From Arsenophonus nilaparvatae (GTDB lineage Bacteria > Pseudomonadota > Gammaproteobacteria > Enterobacterales > Enterobacteriaceae), in NCBI RefSeq assembly GCF_000757905.1, contig NZ_JRLH01000008.1: a DNA stretch of 64,000 nt; one strand, given 5' to 3'. Every line of letters starts with the position of its first letter. The stretch's first letter is position 1. A program made the position numbers and the translations under genes. Under the pieces are notes generated by a model. It saw only the letters and a program-made list of their open reading frames with translations, was not told where the DNA came from and searched no databases. Below are positions 1 through 8,904 of this stretch, one piece after another.

Positions 1-824
1 GGATGAATGGTTTGTTCATGGATTAAACAATCGATCAGATTAATATTGGGAAATAAATTAATACTTATATGCTCCCCAGGTTGCCAGTAACTTGAGATTT
101 GCAAAATAGCTGGGCCTGATAATCCTCTATGGGTAAACAGAAGATTTTCTTGGAATGTCATGGCATTTTGTGAACTGATTTTTACTGGAATAGCAATGCC
201 AGAAAGTGTGTGTAAAACGTCAAGCAGCTCCTTATGTAATGTGAAAGGCACTAAAGCTGCTCGCGTCGGTTGGATGGTATGGCCAAATTGCTCAGCTATA
301 CGATAACCAAAAGGAGTTGCCCCCAACTTAGGCATTGAAAGGCCACCGCTAGCAATAATTAGTGCGTTTGAACTAATAATTTTTTCATTAACATACACTA
401 AAAATTTATTATCTATTTTTTTTATCTGAGTGATTTCGCTTTGCAAGCGTAAACTAACGCCAGCTACTTTACATTCAGTTAATAGTAAATCGACAATATC
501 TTGTGCGTTATTGTCACAAAAAAGTTGACCTAATGTTTTTTCATGATAAGGAATATGATGTTTTTGTACTAACTCAATAAAATCCCATTGGGTAAAGCGA
601 GCCAGTGCTGACTTACAAAAATGGGGATTAGTAGATATATAAGCATTAGGATCAATATAAAGATTGGTGAAGTTGCATCGTCCGCCACCAGACATTAAAA
701 TTTTTCTACCCGCTTTTTTGCCATTATCCAATATCAGTACTTTTAACCCTTTTTGGCCTGCATTGGCTGCACAAAATAGACCGGCCGCTCCTGCACCTAT
801 AATGATTACGTCAAATTTTTCCAC
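1..824 (-). CDS. yhiN: YhiN family FAD-dependent oxidoreductase (partial, C-terminus off the left edge)
   Basis: The reverse strand is open from a GTG at 824 (AGAGA upstream) to the window edge, about 274 residues of a family usually near 400. The N-terminus VIIIGAGAAGLFCAA is a Rossmann dinucleotide-binding motif for FAD. It is followed by GRKILMSGGGRCNFTN, a signature of the YhiN/HI0933 flavoprotein family, and by a second glycine-rich segment ASGGLSMPKLGATPFGY. The family's reaction is not well established. In enterobacteria yhiN lies divergent from pitA, as here, which supports the call. Nothing looks damaged in the visible part. The GTG start is the only plausible one immediately before the Rossmann motif. 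Confidence 0.88.
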   Translation of the reverse strand, partial: MEKFDVIIIGAGAAGLFCAANAGQKGLKVLILDNGKKAGRKILMSGGGRCNFTNLYIDPNAYISTNPHFCKSALARFTQWDFIELVQKHHIPYHEKTLGQLFCDNNAQDIVDLLLTECKVAGVSLRLQSEITQIKKIDNKFLVYVNEKIISSNALIIASGGLSMPKLGATPFGYRIAEQFGHTIQPTRAALVPFTLHKELLDVLHTLSGIAIPVKISSQNAMTFQENLLFTHRGLSGPAILQISSYWQPGEHISINLFPNINLIDCLIHEQTIH

Positions 825-1114
825 AAAATTTCTCTTTTATCTGAAAAGATATTTATTAATAATACAAATAGCGCGTTTTTTATTAAATAGCGTAAAATAT
901 TTATTACGATTTAAATTTGTGTGGACAAATGTTAGTAAGCACTATAAATCTACATATTTTTTATTTTATTAACTTAATGAAAGTAAAGAATATTTTTGTT
1001 TTATTTGTTTTTTTTGTCAATTAAAGTCAAAAAAGATGTAGATTTTGCTTCCACCGCTAACGTTTGTCACTGATAATGCATTGAGTTCATATTCAACAAA
1101 TTGGCTTAAGGTTT

Positions 1115-2602
1115 ATGCTACATTTATTTACTGGTTTGGATTTTTACACCGGTCTGTTATTAATACTAGCGCTATTATTTGTGCTATTTTACGAAGCAAT
1201 TAATGGTTTCCATGATACCGCAAATGCAGTAGCAACGGTTATCTATACTCGAGCAATGCGAGCTCAATTTGCGGTTGTTATGGCTGGTGTTTTTAACTTT
1301 TTTGGCGTTATTTTAGGTGGCTTGAGTGTTGCTTATGCTATTGTGCATTTGTTGCCAACAGATCTTCTCTTGAATGTAAGTTCTGCTCATGGCCTGGCAA
1401 TGGTTTTTTCCATGCTATTGGCGGCCATTATTTGGAATTTGGGTACCTGGTATTTGGGGTTACCGGCTTCTAGTTCACATACATTAATAGGTGCCATTAT
1501 TGGTGTTGGTTTAACCAATTCATTAGTGACAGACTCCTCTATAGTGGATGCATTGAACATCCCAAAAGTTATTGAAATCTTTCTTTCCCTCATCCTTTCT
1601 CCTGCTATTGGTTTTGTTATAGCTGGATTGCTAATTTTCTTTTTACGCCGTTATTGGAGTGGTACGAAAAAACGTCGTCGTATTCATTTAACACCGGCTG
1701 AGCGAGAGAAGAAAGATGGTAAAAGAAAACCCCCTTTTTGGACACGTACTGCATTGATTTTATCTGCCGTTGGCGTCAGTTTTTCTCATGGTGCTAATGA
1801 TGGTCAGAAGGGTATTGGTCTTATTATGCTAGTGTTAATTGGCGTGGCGCCTGCCGGGTTTGTGCTTAATATGAATGCCAGTGGTTATGATATAACTCGT
1901 ACCCATGACGCGATAGTGCATCTACAACATTATTATGAAGAGCATCAGTCAGCGGTAAAACATATTGTTAATAAGTCACAACATGAGTCGGAATTGGAAA
2001 TTTTAGATGAGAAATTCCATTGTGATAATTCACGTCCTATTACTGTGCTAAAACAGACATCACTGATGTTGACGGATATTCAAAGTTATTCAGCACTAAA
2101 ACCTGAACAACGTAATCAAATGCGCCGATTATTAATGTGTTTATCTGATACAGCATTAGATGTAGCTAAACTACCAGAGACGTCCTCTTCGGATGCTCGT
2201 TTTCTGCGTAACTTGAGTAACGATTTGCTTAATACAGTGGAGTATGCGCCACTGTGGATTATTATTGCCGTTGCTTTGGCGCTTTCTGTCGGTACTATGA
2301 TTGGTTGGCGACGTGTTGCTATAACGATTGGTGAAAAAATTGGTAAAAAAGGTATGACTTATGCGCAAGGTGTTTCTGCTCAAGTTACTGCGGCAGTTTC
2401 CATTGGTGTTGCAAGTTATACTGGTATGCCTGTATCAACAACACAAGTTTTATCTTCTGCGGTAGCCGGTACGATGGTTGTTGATGGTGGTGGTGTACAA
2501 GCTAAAACAATTAAAAATATATTACTGGCTTGGTTATTTACATTACCTATTTCTATTATACTTTCTGGTTTGTTTTATTGGATATCATTAAAATTTATAT
2601 AG
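1115..2602 (+). CDS. pitA: Low-affinity inorganic phosphate transporter PitA
   Basis: This 495-residue polytopic inner-membrane protein matches the length of enterobacterial PitA (about 499). PitA imports metal-phosphate complexes driven by the proton gradient. The two inverted PHO4-family repeats are visible: NGFHDTANAVATV near residue 30 and FSHGANDGQKGIG near residue 225. They flank hydrophobic segments, and a long hydrophilic insert (roughly residues 255-375) separates the halves. A TAAGG ribosome-binding site lies 6 nt before the ATG. The gene is monocistronic, followed by a hairpin terminator, and divergent from yhiN as in E. coli. Confidence 0.95.
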   Translation: MLHLFTGLDFYTGLLLILALLFVLFYEAINGFHDTANAVATVIYTRAMRAQFAVVMAGVFNFFGVILGGLSVAYAIVHLLPTDLLLNVSSAHGLAMVFSMLLAAIIWNLGTWYLGLPASSSHTLIGAIIGVGLTNSLVTDSSIVDALNIPKVIEIFLSLILSPAIGFVIAGLLIFFLRRYWSGTKKRRRIHLTPAEREKKDGKRKPPFWTRTALILSAVGVSFSHGANDGQKGIGLIMLVLIGVAPAGFVLNMNASGYDITRTHDAIVHLQHYYEEHQSAVKHIVNKSQHESELEILDEKFHCDNSRPITVLKQTSLMLTDIQSYSALKPEQRNQMRRLLMCLSDTALDVAKLPETSSSDARFLRNLSNDLLNTVEYAPLWIIIAVALALSVGTMIGWRRVAITIGEKIGKKGMTYAQGVSAQVTAAVSIGVASYTGMPVSTTQVLSSAVAGTMVVDGGGVQAKTIKNILLAWLFTLPISIILSGLFYWISLKFI

Positions 2603-2629
2603 ACATATCAGATAAACTATATATAACAA

Positions 2630-2668
2630 AAAATAGTGATGCTTAATTTGGACATCGCTATTTTTTTT
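2630..2668 (+). terminator. Rho-independent terminator after pitA
   Basis: A 10-bp stem (AATAGTGATG at 2632-2641 with CATCGCTATT at 2653-2662, one G-U pair) with an 11-nt loop is followed by a run of T to 2668. It lies 30 bp after the pitA stop. Confidence 0.75.
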
Positions 2669-2721
2669 CATTGAATAATATATTATCTATATCATTTAAA
2701 TATTACTTGAGTCCATTAATA

Positions 2722-3042
2722 TCACCAAATGTTCCATATTAAACTTATAAAAACAATAATACTTAATCCACTAATTAACATGAATTGTTTGCGAATACGT
2801 TCACAACGTAAAATGACTTCGGGATCGTGATGATTAGTGTATTGTTGAGTATTAATATAACGGATTAGTTTTATATGCTTAGTCCATTGGCCATGGGCGG
2901 TAAAGAATCCGTTGCCATCAACAGATTGATAGAGCAAGGGATCAGATTCCCGCAAAATAAAAAGTAATACTCGGATTGAAGAAAAATATCGCATCATATT
3001 TATGATGCAAAGTATACATAATGCCCAAAACCATACATGCAT
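2722..3042 (-). CDS. uspB: Universal stress protein B
   Basis: This 106-residue small membrane protein is very close to E. coli UspB (111 aa). Visible conserved blocks are FWALCILCIINMMRYFSS, DPLLYQSVDGNGFFTAHGQ and the hydrophobic C-terminal segment FMLISGLSIIVFISLIW. Hydrophobic helices at both ends suggest two membrane spans. UspB is a stationary-phase protein tied to ethanol resistance in E. coli; its molecular function is unknown. It is divergent from uspA and convergent with pitA, the usual arrangement. The N-terminus is a few residues shorter than in E. coli. An alternative start would change it only slightly. Confidence 0.93.
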   Translation of the reverse strand: MHVWFWALCILCIINMMRYFSSIRVLLFILRESDPLLYQSVDGNGFFTAHGQWTKHIKLIRYINTQQYTNHHDPEVILRCERIRKQFMLISGLSIIVFISLIWNIW

Positions 3043-3452
3043 ATTAAGATAATGACCTCAAAAAATACAGATTTAGCCACTGATATTGTTTTTAGCAAGT
3101 GCAAAAGAAGATATTTGCTTATCAGTTGCCGGTTTATTTTAATTGTAGAATAATCTAACAACTTCACAAAATGACCCATTGGGATTATTTTTATCAGTTT
3201 AATTTTTATGATGCATATTTTTTAACAAATAATTGATATCTTCAACACTATGATTTTTATGCTAAATTATGGAAAATTTAACTAATTTGGTCTATGCTAA
3301 TTATTCTGAAGGTATCTATTTTTCATAATTTATGGGTAAAATTTTTATTAAACTATGTTTAAGATGATATTAAACTATCAGGTTTGACCGCTAAGTATTT
3401 ATCATAAAAACAGGTGTTCTTTTTTAAGAGCTACGTTTGAAAGGAGCTAGAT
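3043..3452. other. Intergenic region between uspB and uspA
   Basis: This 410-bp A+T-rich spacer between divergent genes must hold both promoters and the uspA leader. I see no gene in it. The only clear signal is the uspA ribosome-binding site (AAGGAG just before 3453). Confidence 0.5.
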
Positions 3453-3884
3453 ATGGCTTACAAACATATTCTTGTTACAGTTGATTTATCCCCAGAAAGT
3501 AAAGTTTTAGTCGATAAAGCTGTCTCCATGGCAAAACCTTATAATGCAAAAGTTTCTTTAATTCATGTTGATGTAAATTATTCTGATCTTTATACCGGCT
3601 TGATTGATGTAAATCTTGGTGATATGGAGCAGCGTATCACTAAGGAAACTCACCATGCATTGACCAAATTAGCCAAAGAAGCTGATTATAAGATTGAAAA
3701 AGAATTGAGTGGCCGAGGTGATCTTGGGCAGGTTTTGGTTGATGCAATCAAGGAATACAAGGTAGATTTAGTTGTTTGTGGTCATCATCAGGATTTCTGG
3801 AGTAAGTTAATGTCCTCGGCTCGCCAGCTGATTAATACTGTTCATGTTGATATGTTAATTGTGCCATTAAAAGATAGTGATTGA
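3453..3884 (+). CDS. uspA: Universal stress protein A
   Basis: This 143-residue cytoplasmic stress protein is nearly identical in layout to E. coli UspA (144 aa). The start MAYKHILVTVDLSPESKVL, the central LIHVDVNYSDLYTGLIDVN and the end GHHQDFWSKLMSSARQLI are all recognisable. E. coli-type UspA does not bind ATP and lacks the G-2x-G-9x-G-S/T loop. It supports survival under growth arrest and oxidative or DNA damage. A strong AAGGAG precedes the ATG, in keeping with an abundant protein. A weak hairpin with a T tract follows the stop. Confidence 0.97.
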   Translation: MAYKHILVTVDLSPESKVLVDKAVSMAKPYNAKVSLIHVDVNYSDLYTGLIDVNLGDMEQRITKETHHALTKLAKEADYKIEKELSGRGDLGQVLVDAIKEYKVDLVVCGHHQDFWSKLMSSARQLINTVHVDMLIVPLKDSD

Positions 3885-3917
3885 TAATATTTATTGGTAA
3901 ATCAATTTTTTCAATAA

Positions 3918-3946
3918 AAACCCTTGATTATTCAAGTGTTTTTTTA
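3918..3946 (+). terminator. Probable rho-independent terminator after uspA
   Basis: AAACCCTTGA (3918-3927) can pair with TCAAGTGTTT (3932-3941) with one mismatch around a 4-nt loop, running into a T tract. Confidence 0.6.
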
Positions 3947-4141
3947 TTAATTTTCGATAAATTAAATCGACTTATATTTTGCTAGAAAATGTGATTAAGA
4001 CACAAAAAATCTCATTAAAAATAGAGATAAATTAGTGATATATTCAATAAGTAAATTCACACCTAGCAGGTCATTCTGCAAAAATAAATGTTAATAAGTA
4101 TGAAAATATCTTAATTTATCTTTTAATCTAAGGAATTTTGT

Positions 4142-5482
4142 ATGAAAGATGGTTTATCTTTAGAGACATTCCTAACACCAATCCAATCACGTTATGCTCA
4201 TCAACCTGAATTCTTACAAGCTGTGCGTGAAGTTTTTACTTCCCTGGCGCCGTTTTTACGCGATAATCCTCAATATTGTGAACAGGCATTACTGCAAAGA
4301 ATAGTAGAGCCTGAAAGGGTGATTCAGTTTCGTGTTTGTTGGGTAGATGATAAGGGAAATGTTCAAGTTAATCGAGCCTGGCGGGTACAATTTAATTCGG
4401 CAATTGGCCCTTTTAAAGGTGGAATGCGTTTTCATCCTTCAGTTAATTTATCAATTTTAAAATTTCTCGGCTTTGAACAAACTTTTAAAAATGCGTTAAC
4501 CACTTTACCTATGGGTGGCGGTAAGGGTGGCTCAGATTTTGATCCTAAAGGAAAAAGCCAGGCAGAAGTTATGCGTTTTTGTCAGGCATTGATAACAGAG
4601 CTTTTCCGACATTTAGGTCCTTATACCGATGTTCCTGCTGGAGATATTGGCGTGGGTGGGCGTGAAGTCGGTTTTATGGCAGGTATGATGAAGAAGCTGT
4701 CTAACAACACTTCTTGTGTTTTTACCGGTAAAGGCTTGTCTTTTGGTGGTAGCTTAATTCGACCTGAAGCGACCGGCTATGGTTTGGTCTATTTTACTGA
4801 TGCGATGTTAAAACATCATGGTTTAGCGTTTGAAGGAAAACGAGTATCCGTTTCTGGCTCAGGAAATGTTGCTCAGTATGCTATTGAGAAATGTATGTCT
4901 TTAGGCGCTAAGGTTGTTACCGCTTCCGATTCAAATGGAACCGTTGTTGATGAAGCAGGCTTTACAGCCGAAAAACTTAACCGATTGGAAGCAATTAAAA
5001 ATCAATATGGTCGTGTTGAGTCATATGCAGAAGAGTTTGGTTTGACTTATCTTAAAGGAAAAAACCCTTGGTCGGTGCCAGTAGATATTGCCTTACCTTG
5101 CGCCACTCAAAATGAACTTGATATAGAAGATGCGAAAATTTTAATTAAAAATGGTGTTCAAGCGGTTGCTGAAGGTGCAAATATGCCGACAACAATTGAA
5201 GCTACTGAAGCGTTTATTGAGGCTGGTGTTCTGTTTGGACCGGGAAAAGCGGCCAATGCCGGAGGGGTTGCAACATCAGGTTTGGAAATGGCACAAAATG
5301 CGGCGCATTTGAGTTGGACAGCAGAAAAAGTGAATAGCCGCTTGAAACATATTATGTTAGATATTCACCAGAATTGTGTGAAATATGGTGGAGAAGATAA
5401 GCAGACTAATTATGTTAAAGGCGCTAATATTGCCGGTTTTGTTAAAGTCGCCGATGCGATGTTAGCACAAGGTATCCTGTAA
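4142..5482 (+). CDS. gdhA: NADP-specific glutamate dehydrogenase
   Basis: This 446-residue protein is almost the exact length of E. coli GdhA (447). It makes L-glutamate from 2-oxoglutarate and ammonia using NADPH. The glutamate-binding segment GPFKGGMRFHPSVN (about residues 89-102) and the catalytic lysine K128 in PMGGGKGGSDFDPKGKS are present. The C-terminal Rossmann domain contains SGSGNVAQYA. An AAGGA ribosome-binding site precedes the ATG. The gene stands alone, between uspA and a secretion locus on the other strand. Nothing is missing. Confidence 0.97.
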   Translation: MKDGLSLETFLTPIQSRYAHQPEFLQAVREVFTSLAPFLRDNPQYCEQALLQRIVEPERVIQFRVCWVDDKGNVQVNRAWRVQFNSAIGPFKGGMRFHPSVNLSILKFLGFEQTFKNALTTLPMGGGKGGSDFDPKGKSQAEVMRFCQALITELFRHLGPYTDVPAGDIGVGGREVGFMAGMMKKLSNNTSCVFTGKGLSFGGSLIRPEATGYGLVYFTDAMLKHHGLAFEGKRVSVSGSGNVAQYAIEKCMSLGAKVVTASDSNGTVVDEAGFTAEKLNRLEAIKNQYGRVESYAEEFGLTYLKGKNPWSVPVDIALPCATQNELDIEDAKILIKNGVQAVAEGANMPTTIEATEAFIEAGVLFGPGKAANAGGVATSGLEMAQNAAHLSWTAEKVNSRLKHIMLDIHQNCVKYGGEDKQTNYVKGANIAGFVKVADAMLAQGIL

Positions 5483-5564
5483 TAAATCAATAGCGATAGG
5501 GCAAATTAAAAACTAATTATATCGCTTAATGCTAGTAAAATTCTGAATATTATTTTGCTTATTG

Positions 5565-5599
5565 AACATCGCCTGCAACTATCCTTTTCAGGCGATGTT
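5565..5599. terminator. Strong inverted repeat between gdhA and the convergent secretion genes
   Basis: A perfect 11-bp stem (AACATCGCCTG at 5565-5575, CAGGCGATGTT at 5589-5599) with a 13-nt loop lies between convergent genes. It probably ends transcription from one or both sides, though no long T run follows on either strand. Confidence 0.55.
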
Positions 5600-5653
5600 G
5601 TTAGCAAAAATTTGTCGATTATTATTTATCCTATCAGCTGACCTATAGTTATA

Positions 5654-6991
5654 TTAATCTTCATTTAGACTCATATGCAGGCGATCAATTAAAGGTTTAA
5701 ACAAGTAATTTAGTAGCGACCGTTCGCCAGTACGAATAAAAACTTCTACTGGCATTCCTCGTTTGATGGTTAACTGATTTAGGCGTTGACGATTTTCATC
5801 ATTTACTTGAACCTGTAATAAATAATAGGGCTCGCCAGTCTGTTCATTAAGTAGCCTATCAGCAGAAATCATCGTCACGTTGCCTTCCACTTTAGGAGTC
5901 GTACTTTGATTAAATGCAGTAAATTGTAACTCTACCGGTAAACCTAATTTCACTTGATCAATCAAATGTACCGGAACCCGTGCATCAACCAATAGTGGTT
6001 GATCATCGGGAACAATCTCCATCATTTTTTGCCCGGCAGCGATTACGCCGCCTTCAGTAAAAATTGACATACCAATTATGGTGCCAGCAACCGGGGCACG
6101 TATTTGAGAATTATTCAGCATGAACTTTGCTTTAACGAGCTGACTGTTGGTATGATTAATCTTTGTTTGTGTGTCTGCTAGTTGGGCATGAACATCTTTT
6201 TGATATTCTTGTTGGAGTTTTTCGCTAAGCAGTTTTTGTTCTAATATTTGATGTTGGATGCGACTAATATCACCAAGTGTTTGCGCTAAATTACCATCGA
6301 CTTCGGTATATTTATTTTCAGTTTCTAATAATGTATTGCGAGCAATATAGCCGTTTTTTTCTAATTCCCTTAATCCTTCTAATTGTTGCAATAACATAGT
6401 AAGTTGCGTTTTTTGGCTCTTTGCTTTTTGTTGTTGGGCATATAAAGTAGCGTTCAATCCGGTTATTTTTTCTTTAATACTGGCCAACTCTAATTGTAAA
6501 ACTTGATATTGGTTTTCCAGCAATTGTTGATTTAATTGAATAAGTTCGCTTATATCATGTTTCTTCATTTCACCTTGCAAAGCGGGTGAGAAAATCAACC
6601 GTTTTTTGCCCTGCTGTTCAGCTAATAAGCGGGCTTCTCTTACTAACAGTTCGTGGTATTGTTTTAGTTTTATATTGTATTCTGCATGCACTTCAACGGT
6701 GTTGAGTGTTAAAAGAATTTGTCCTGCTTGTACTTTTTCACCATTATTAACGGATAGTTGTTCAATGATCCCGCCGTATTGATGTTGAATAGTTTTATGA
6801 TTGCCTGCCACAATCACATTACCTGATACAGGAACCCCTTTATCTAAAGGAGCCAGTGCAGACCATAATAAAAAACCACCAAATCCAATAGTCACTAATG
6901 ACCAGCCTAAGTATACAGCTCGTTTTTCATTACTGATTAATTTGTCTGTTAAGATAGGAGATGATTTGTGATATTTACCTTGTGCTGACAT
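5654..6991 (-). CDS. Type I secretion membrane fusion protein (HlyD/PrtE/AprE family)
   Basis: This periplasmic adaptor would link an inner-membrane ABC exporter to a TolC-like outer-membrane channel. An N-terminal cytoplasmic tail is followed by one membrane segment (about residues 25-45, YLGWSLVTIGFGGFLLW). Next comes the biotinyl-lipoyl half VIVAGNHKTIQHQYGGIIEQL, a long alpha-helical coiled-coil region, and the matching C-terminal half with RAPVAGTIIGMSIFTEGGV. About 445 aa is normal for PrtE/HasE-type proteins. I start at 6991, where GGA lies about 7 nt upstream; an in-frame ATG four codons earlier (7003) has no good ribosome-binding site. The gene lies 50 bp after the ABC exporter in one unit. 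No outer-membrane partner gene is present, so a TolC from elsewhere is implied. Confidence 0.9.
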   Translation of the reverse strand: MSAQGKYHKSSPILTDKLISNEKRAVYLGWSLVTIGFGGFLLWSALAPLDKGVPVSGNVIVAGNHKTIQHQYGGIIEQLSVNNGEKVQAGQILLTLNTVEVHAEYNIKLKQYHELLVREARLLAEQQGKKRLIFSPALQGEMKKHDISELIQLNQQLLENQYQVLQLELASIKEKITGLNATLYAQQQKAKSQKTQLTMLLQQLEGLRELEKNGYIARNTLLETENKYTEVDGNLAQTLGDISRIQHQILEQKLLSEKLQQEYQKDVHAQLADTQTKINHTNSQLVKAKFMLNNSQIRAPVAGTIIGMSIFTEGGVIAAGQKMMEIVPDDQPLLVDARVPVHLIDQVKLGLPVELQFTAFNQSTTPKVEGNVTMISADRLLNEQTGEPYYLLQVQVNDENRQRLNQLTIKRGMPVEVFIRTGERSLLNYLFKPLIDRLHMSLNED

Positions 6992-7041
6992 ATTTTTTTC
7001 CATTAATTGCTATTATTTTTACAGACTGAAATATTGAAGGA

Positions 7042-8742
7042 TCACGTTGTTAGTTGTGACGTTTTATGTTCATTTAATAATGTTTGTGGTGTTCCAAAAC
7101 GTGGTGACATTCCGGCTTGTAAAATTAGCACATGCTCTACATATCTGAGCAGAAAAGGGCGATGGGTAATTATAATAAGGGTGCAATGTTGTTTTTTAAG
7201 TTCTTCAATCGCAAGGCACAGGGCTTTATCTCCTTCGCTATCAAGATTAGAGTTAGGTTCATCGAGAATAATTAAACGGGGAAGGCCATAAATAGCTCGC
7301 GCCAAAGCTATTCGCTGTTTTTGTCCGCCAGATAAGCCACGGCCATACTCGCCTAATTGAGTGTCATATCCATTAGGTAAAGTGAGAATTAAGTCATGCA
7401 CTCGGGCAATTTTGGCGGCAGTAATTACTTTGTCTACGTCAATTTCAGCAAAACGAGCAATATTTTCTGCGATTGTACCATCGAATAATTGTATATCTTG
7501 CGGTAGATAACCAATATGAGGCCCTAAAATTTCTCTATCCATTTGGTGAATATTTGCACCATCCAACCGGATGTATCCTAAAGTAGGAGGAAGTGCGCCG
7601 ACAAGTATCCGAGCTAATGTCGATTTCCCTGCACCAGATGCACCAATAATAGCCAATGTTTGGCCGGTAGAGAGTGAAAATTGGATATCAAATAACAGCG
7701 GTGGATATTCAGGATCAGGGCGGTAGAGAACATTTTCAACGCTTAATTCGCCAGTTGGCGCAGGTAAAGTCATTACTTGTTTACGGGGAAGATGCTGTTT
7801 GAATAACTGATCTAAGCGTAGATAAGCCTGTTTGGCATTATTATATTGTTTGCTAACAGCAATAAGTTGGTCGATCGGGCTGAGTACACGTCCCACCAGA
7901 ATAGAACTGGCGATCATCATACCTGCGGTCAATTCATTATTAGTGACTAACCAGGCCCCCATGCCTAATACCAGAGATTGCAGCATCAAACGTGAGGTTT
8001 TTGACCATGCGCTGGTGGCTGAAGTTCTTTCGCTGGCTAAATTCTGTTGGGATAAAAAAGCGTGATGGTAGCTTAACCAGCCGCGACGTATATTACCTAA
8101 CATGCCCATTGCCTCGATTACATCTGTATTACGCAAGTGGGTAGAGGCCTGATTAATAGCTTTGCGAGCCATTAGATTGGCTTGCGCTAGTGGTTTATGA
8201 GTATAACGTTGATTCAGCCAGGCAAGTAGGGAAATAAAAGTTGCGCCACCTAAGGCTAGATAGCCTAACCATGGATGGAGTAAAAACACCACACAGAGGA
8301 AAAAGAGAAACCAAGGCGCATCAAATAAAGCAAATAGAGCGTTCCCTGTTACGAATTGGCGTAGAGTTGTGAGATCACTTAACGCTTGGCTGGCTTGTGA
8401 ATCATTATATTTTAAGCTTTGCTGATAAGCTGCATTGAATACCGATTGATTAACTGATAGGTCTAGGCCTGTGCTAATACGTATAACAATCAGATTACGC
8501 ACCCATTCGAGTACGCCAATAAATAAATAAATGCAAATAACAAGTAGTGTCAACATTAATAACGTCATTTTATTATTTGACGCCAAGACACGATCATAAA
8601 CTTGTAACATATAAATGGAGGGGGCTAGCATCAGTATATTAATGATAGCGGTAAATATGCCAATACTATAAAACGCTTTTTTATATGTTTTTATTTCATT
8701 AATTAATATATTGCTATTTTTAGTTTTTGAATTATCTGTCAT
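7042..8742 (-). CDS. Type I secretion ABC transporter, PrtD/AprD/HasD family
   Basis: This is a fused permease-ATPase for one-step protein export. The N-terminal half carries about six membrane segments (for example INILMLAPSIYMLQVYDRVL, typical of PrtD-type exporters). The C-terminal ATPase has Walker A GASGAGKST, Q-loop GYLPQDIQLF, signature LSGGQKQR, Walker B LIILDEP and switch histidine ITHRP. There is no N-terminal C39 peptidase domain. The family usually exports metalloproteases, lipases or haemophores with uncleaved C-terminal signals. I chose the start at 8742, where GGGAA lies 5-8 nt upstream; an ATG at 8787 lacks one. A peptidase-like pseudogene upstream on the same strand is the likely original substrate. 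Confidence 0.9.
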   Translation of the reverse strand: MTDNSKTKNSNILINEIKTYKKAFYSIGIFTAIINILMLAPSIYMLQVYDRVLASNNKMTLLMLTLLVICIYLFIGVLEWVRNLIVIRISTGLDLSVNQSVFNAAYQQSLKYNDSQASQALSDLTTLRQFVTGNALFALFDAPWFLFFLCVVFLLHPWLGYLALGGATFISLLAWLNQRYTHKPLAQANLMARKAINQASTHLRNTDVIEAMGMLGNIRRGWLSYHHAFLSQQNLASERTSATSAWSKTSRLMLQSLVLGMGAWLVTNNELTAGMMIASSILVGRVLSPIDQLIAVSKQYNNAKQAYLRLDQLFKQHLPRKQVMTLPAPTGELSVENVLYRPDPEYPPLLFDIQFSLSTGQTLAIIGASGAGKSTLARILVGALPPTLGYIRLDGANIHQMDREILGPHIGYLPQDIQLFDGTIAENIARFAEIDVDKVITAAKIARVHDLILTLPNGYDTQLGEYGRGLSGGQKQRIALARAIYGLPRLIILDEPNSNLDSEGDKALCLAIEELKKQHCTLIIITHRPFLLRYVEHVLILQAGMSPRFGTPQTLLNEHKTSQLTT

Positions 8743-8904
8743 GCTATTCCCATTTTTATTTTTATAAGATTCAATCCTAATATTCATTATGTAAATAATT
8801 AAAATATTGGAAAATGTTTTTCATTTTCCAATCCGGTTAAAATTAATATGACAATTTTAAAATTAGTAAACGACGTTGTTTTTATTAGATTATATTATCT
8901 ATCC

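Noticed and set aside
664..972. A 102-codon forward open frame
   Set aside because: It lies antisense within and upstream of yhiN, with a low-complexity Phe/Leu-rich product and no ribosome-binding site.
7007..7291. A 94-codon forward open frame between the secretion genes
   Set aside because: It is antisense to the ABC exporter's ATPase domain, which is clearly the real gene.
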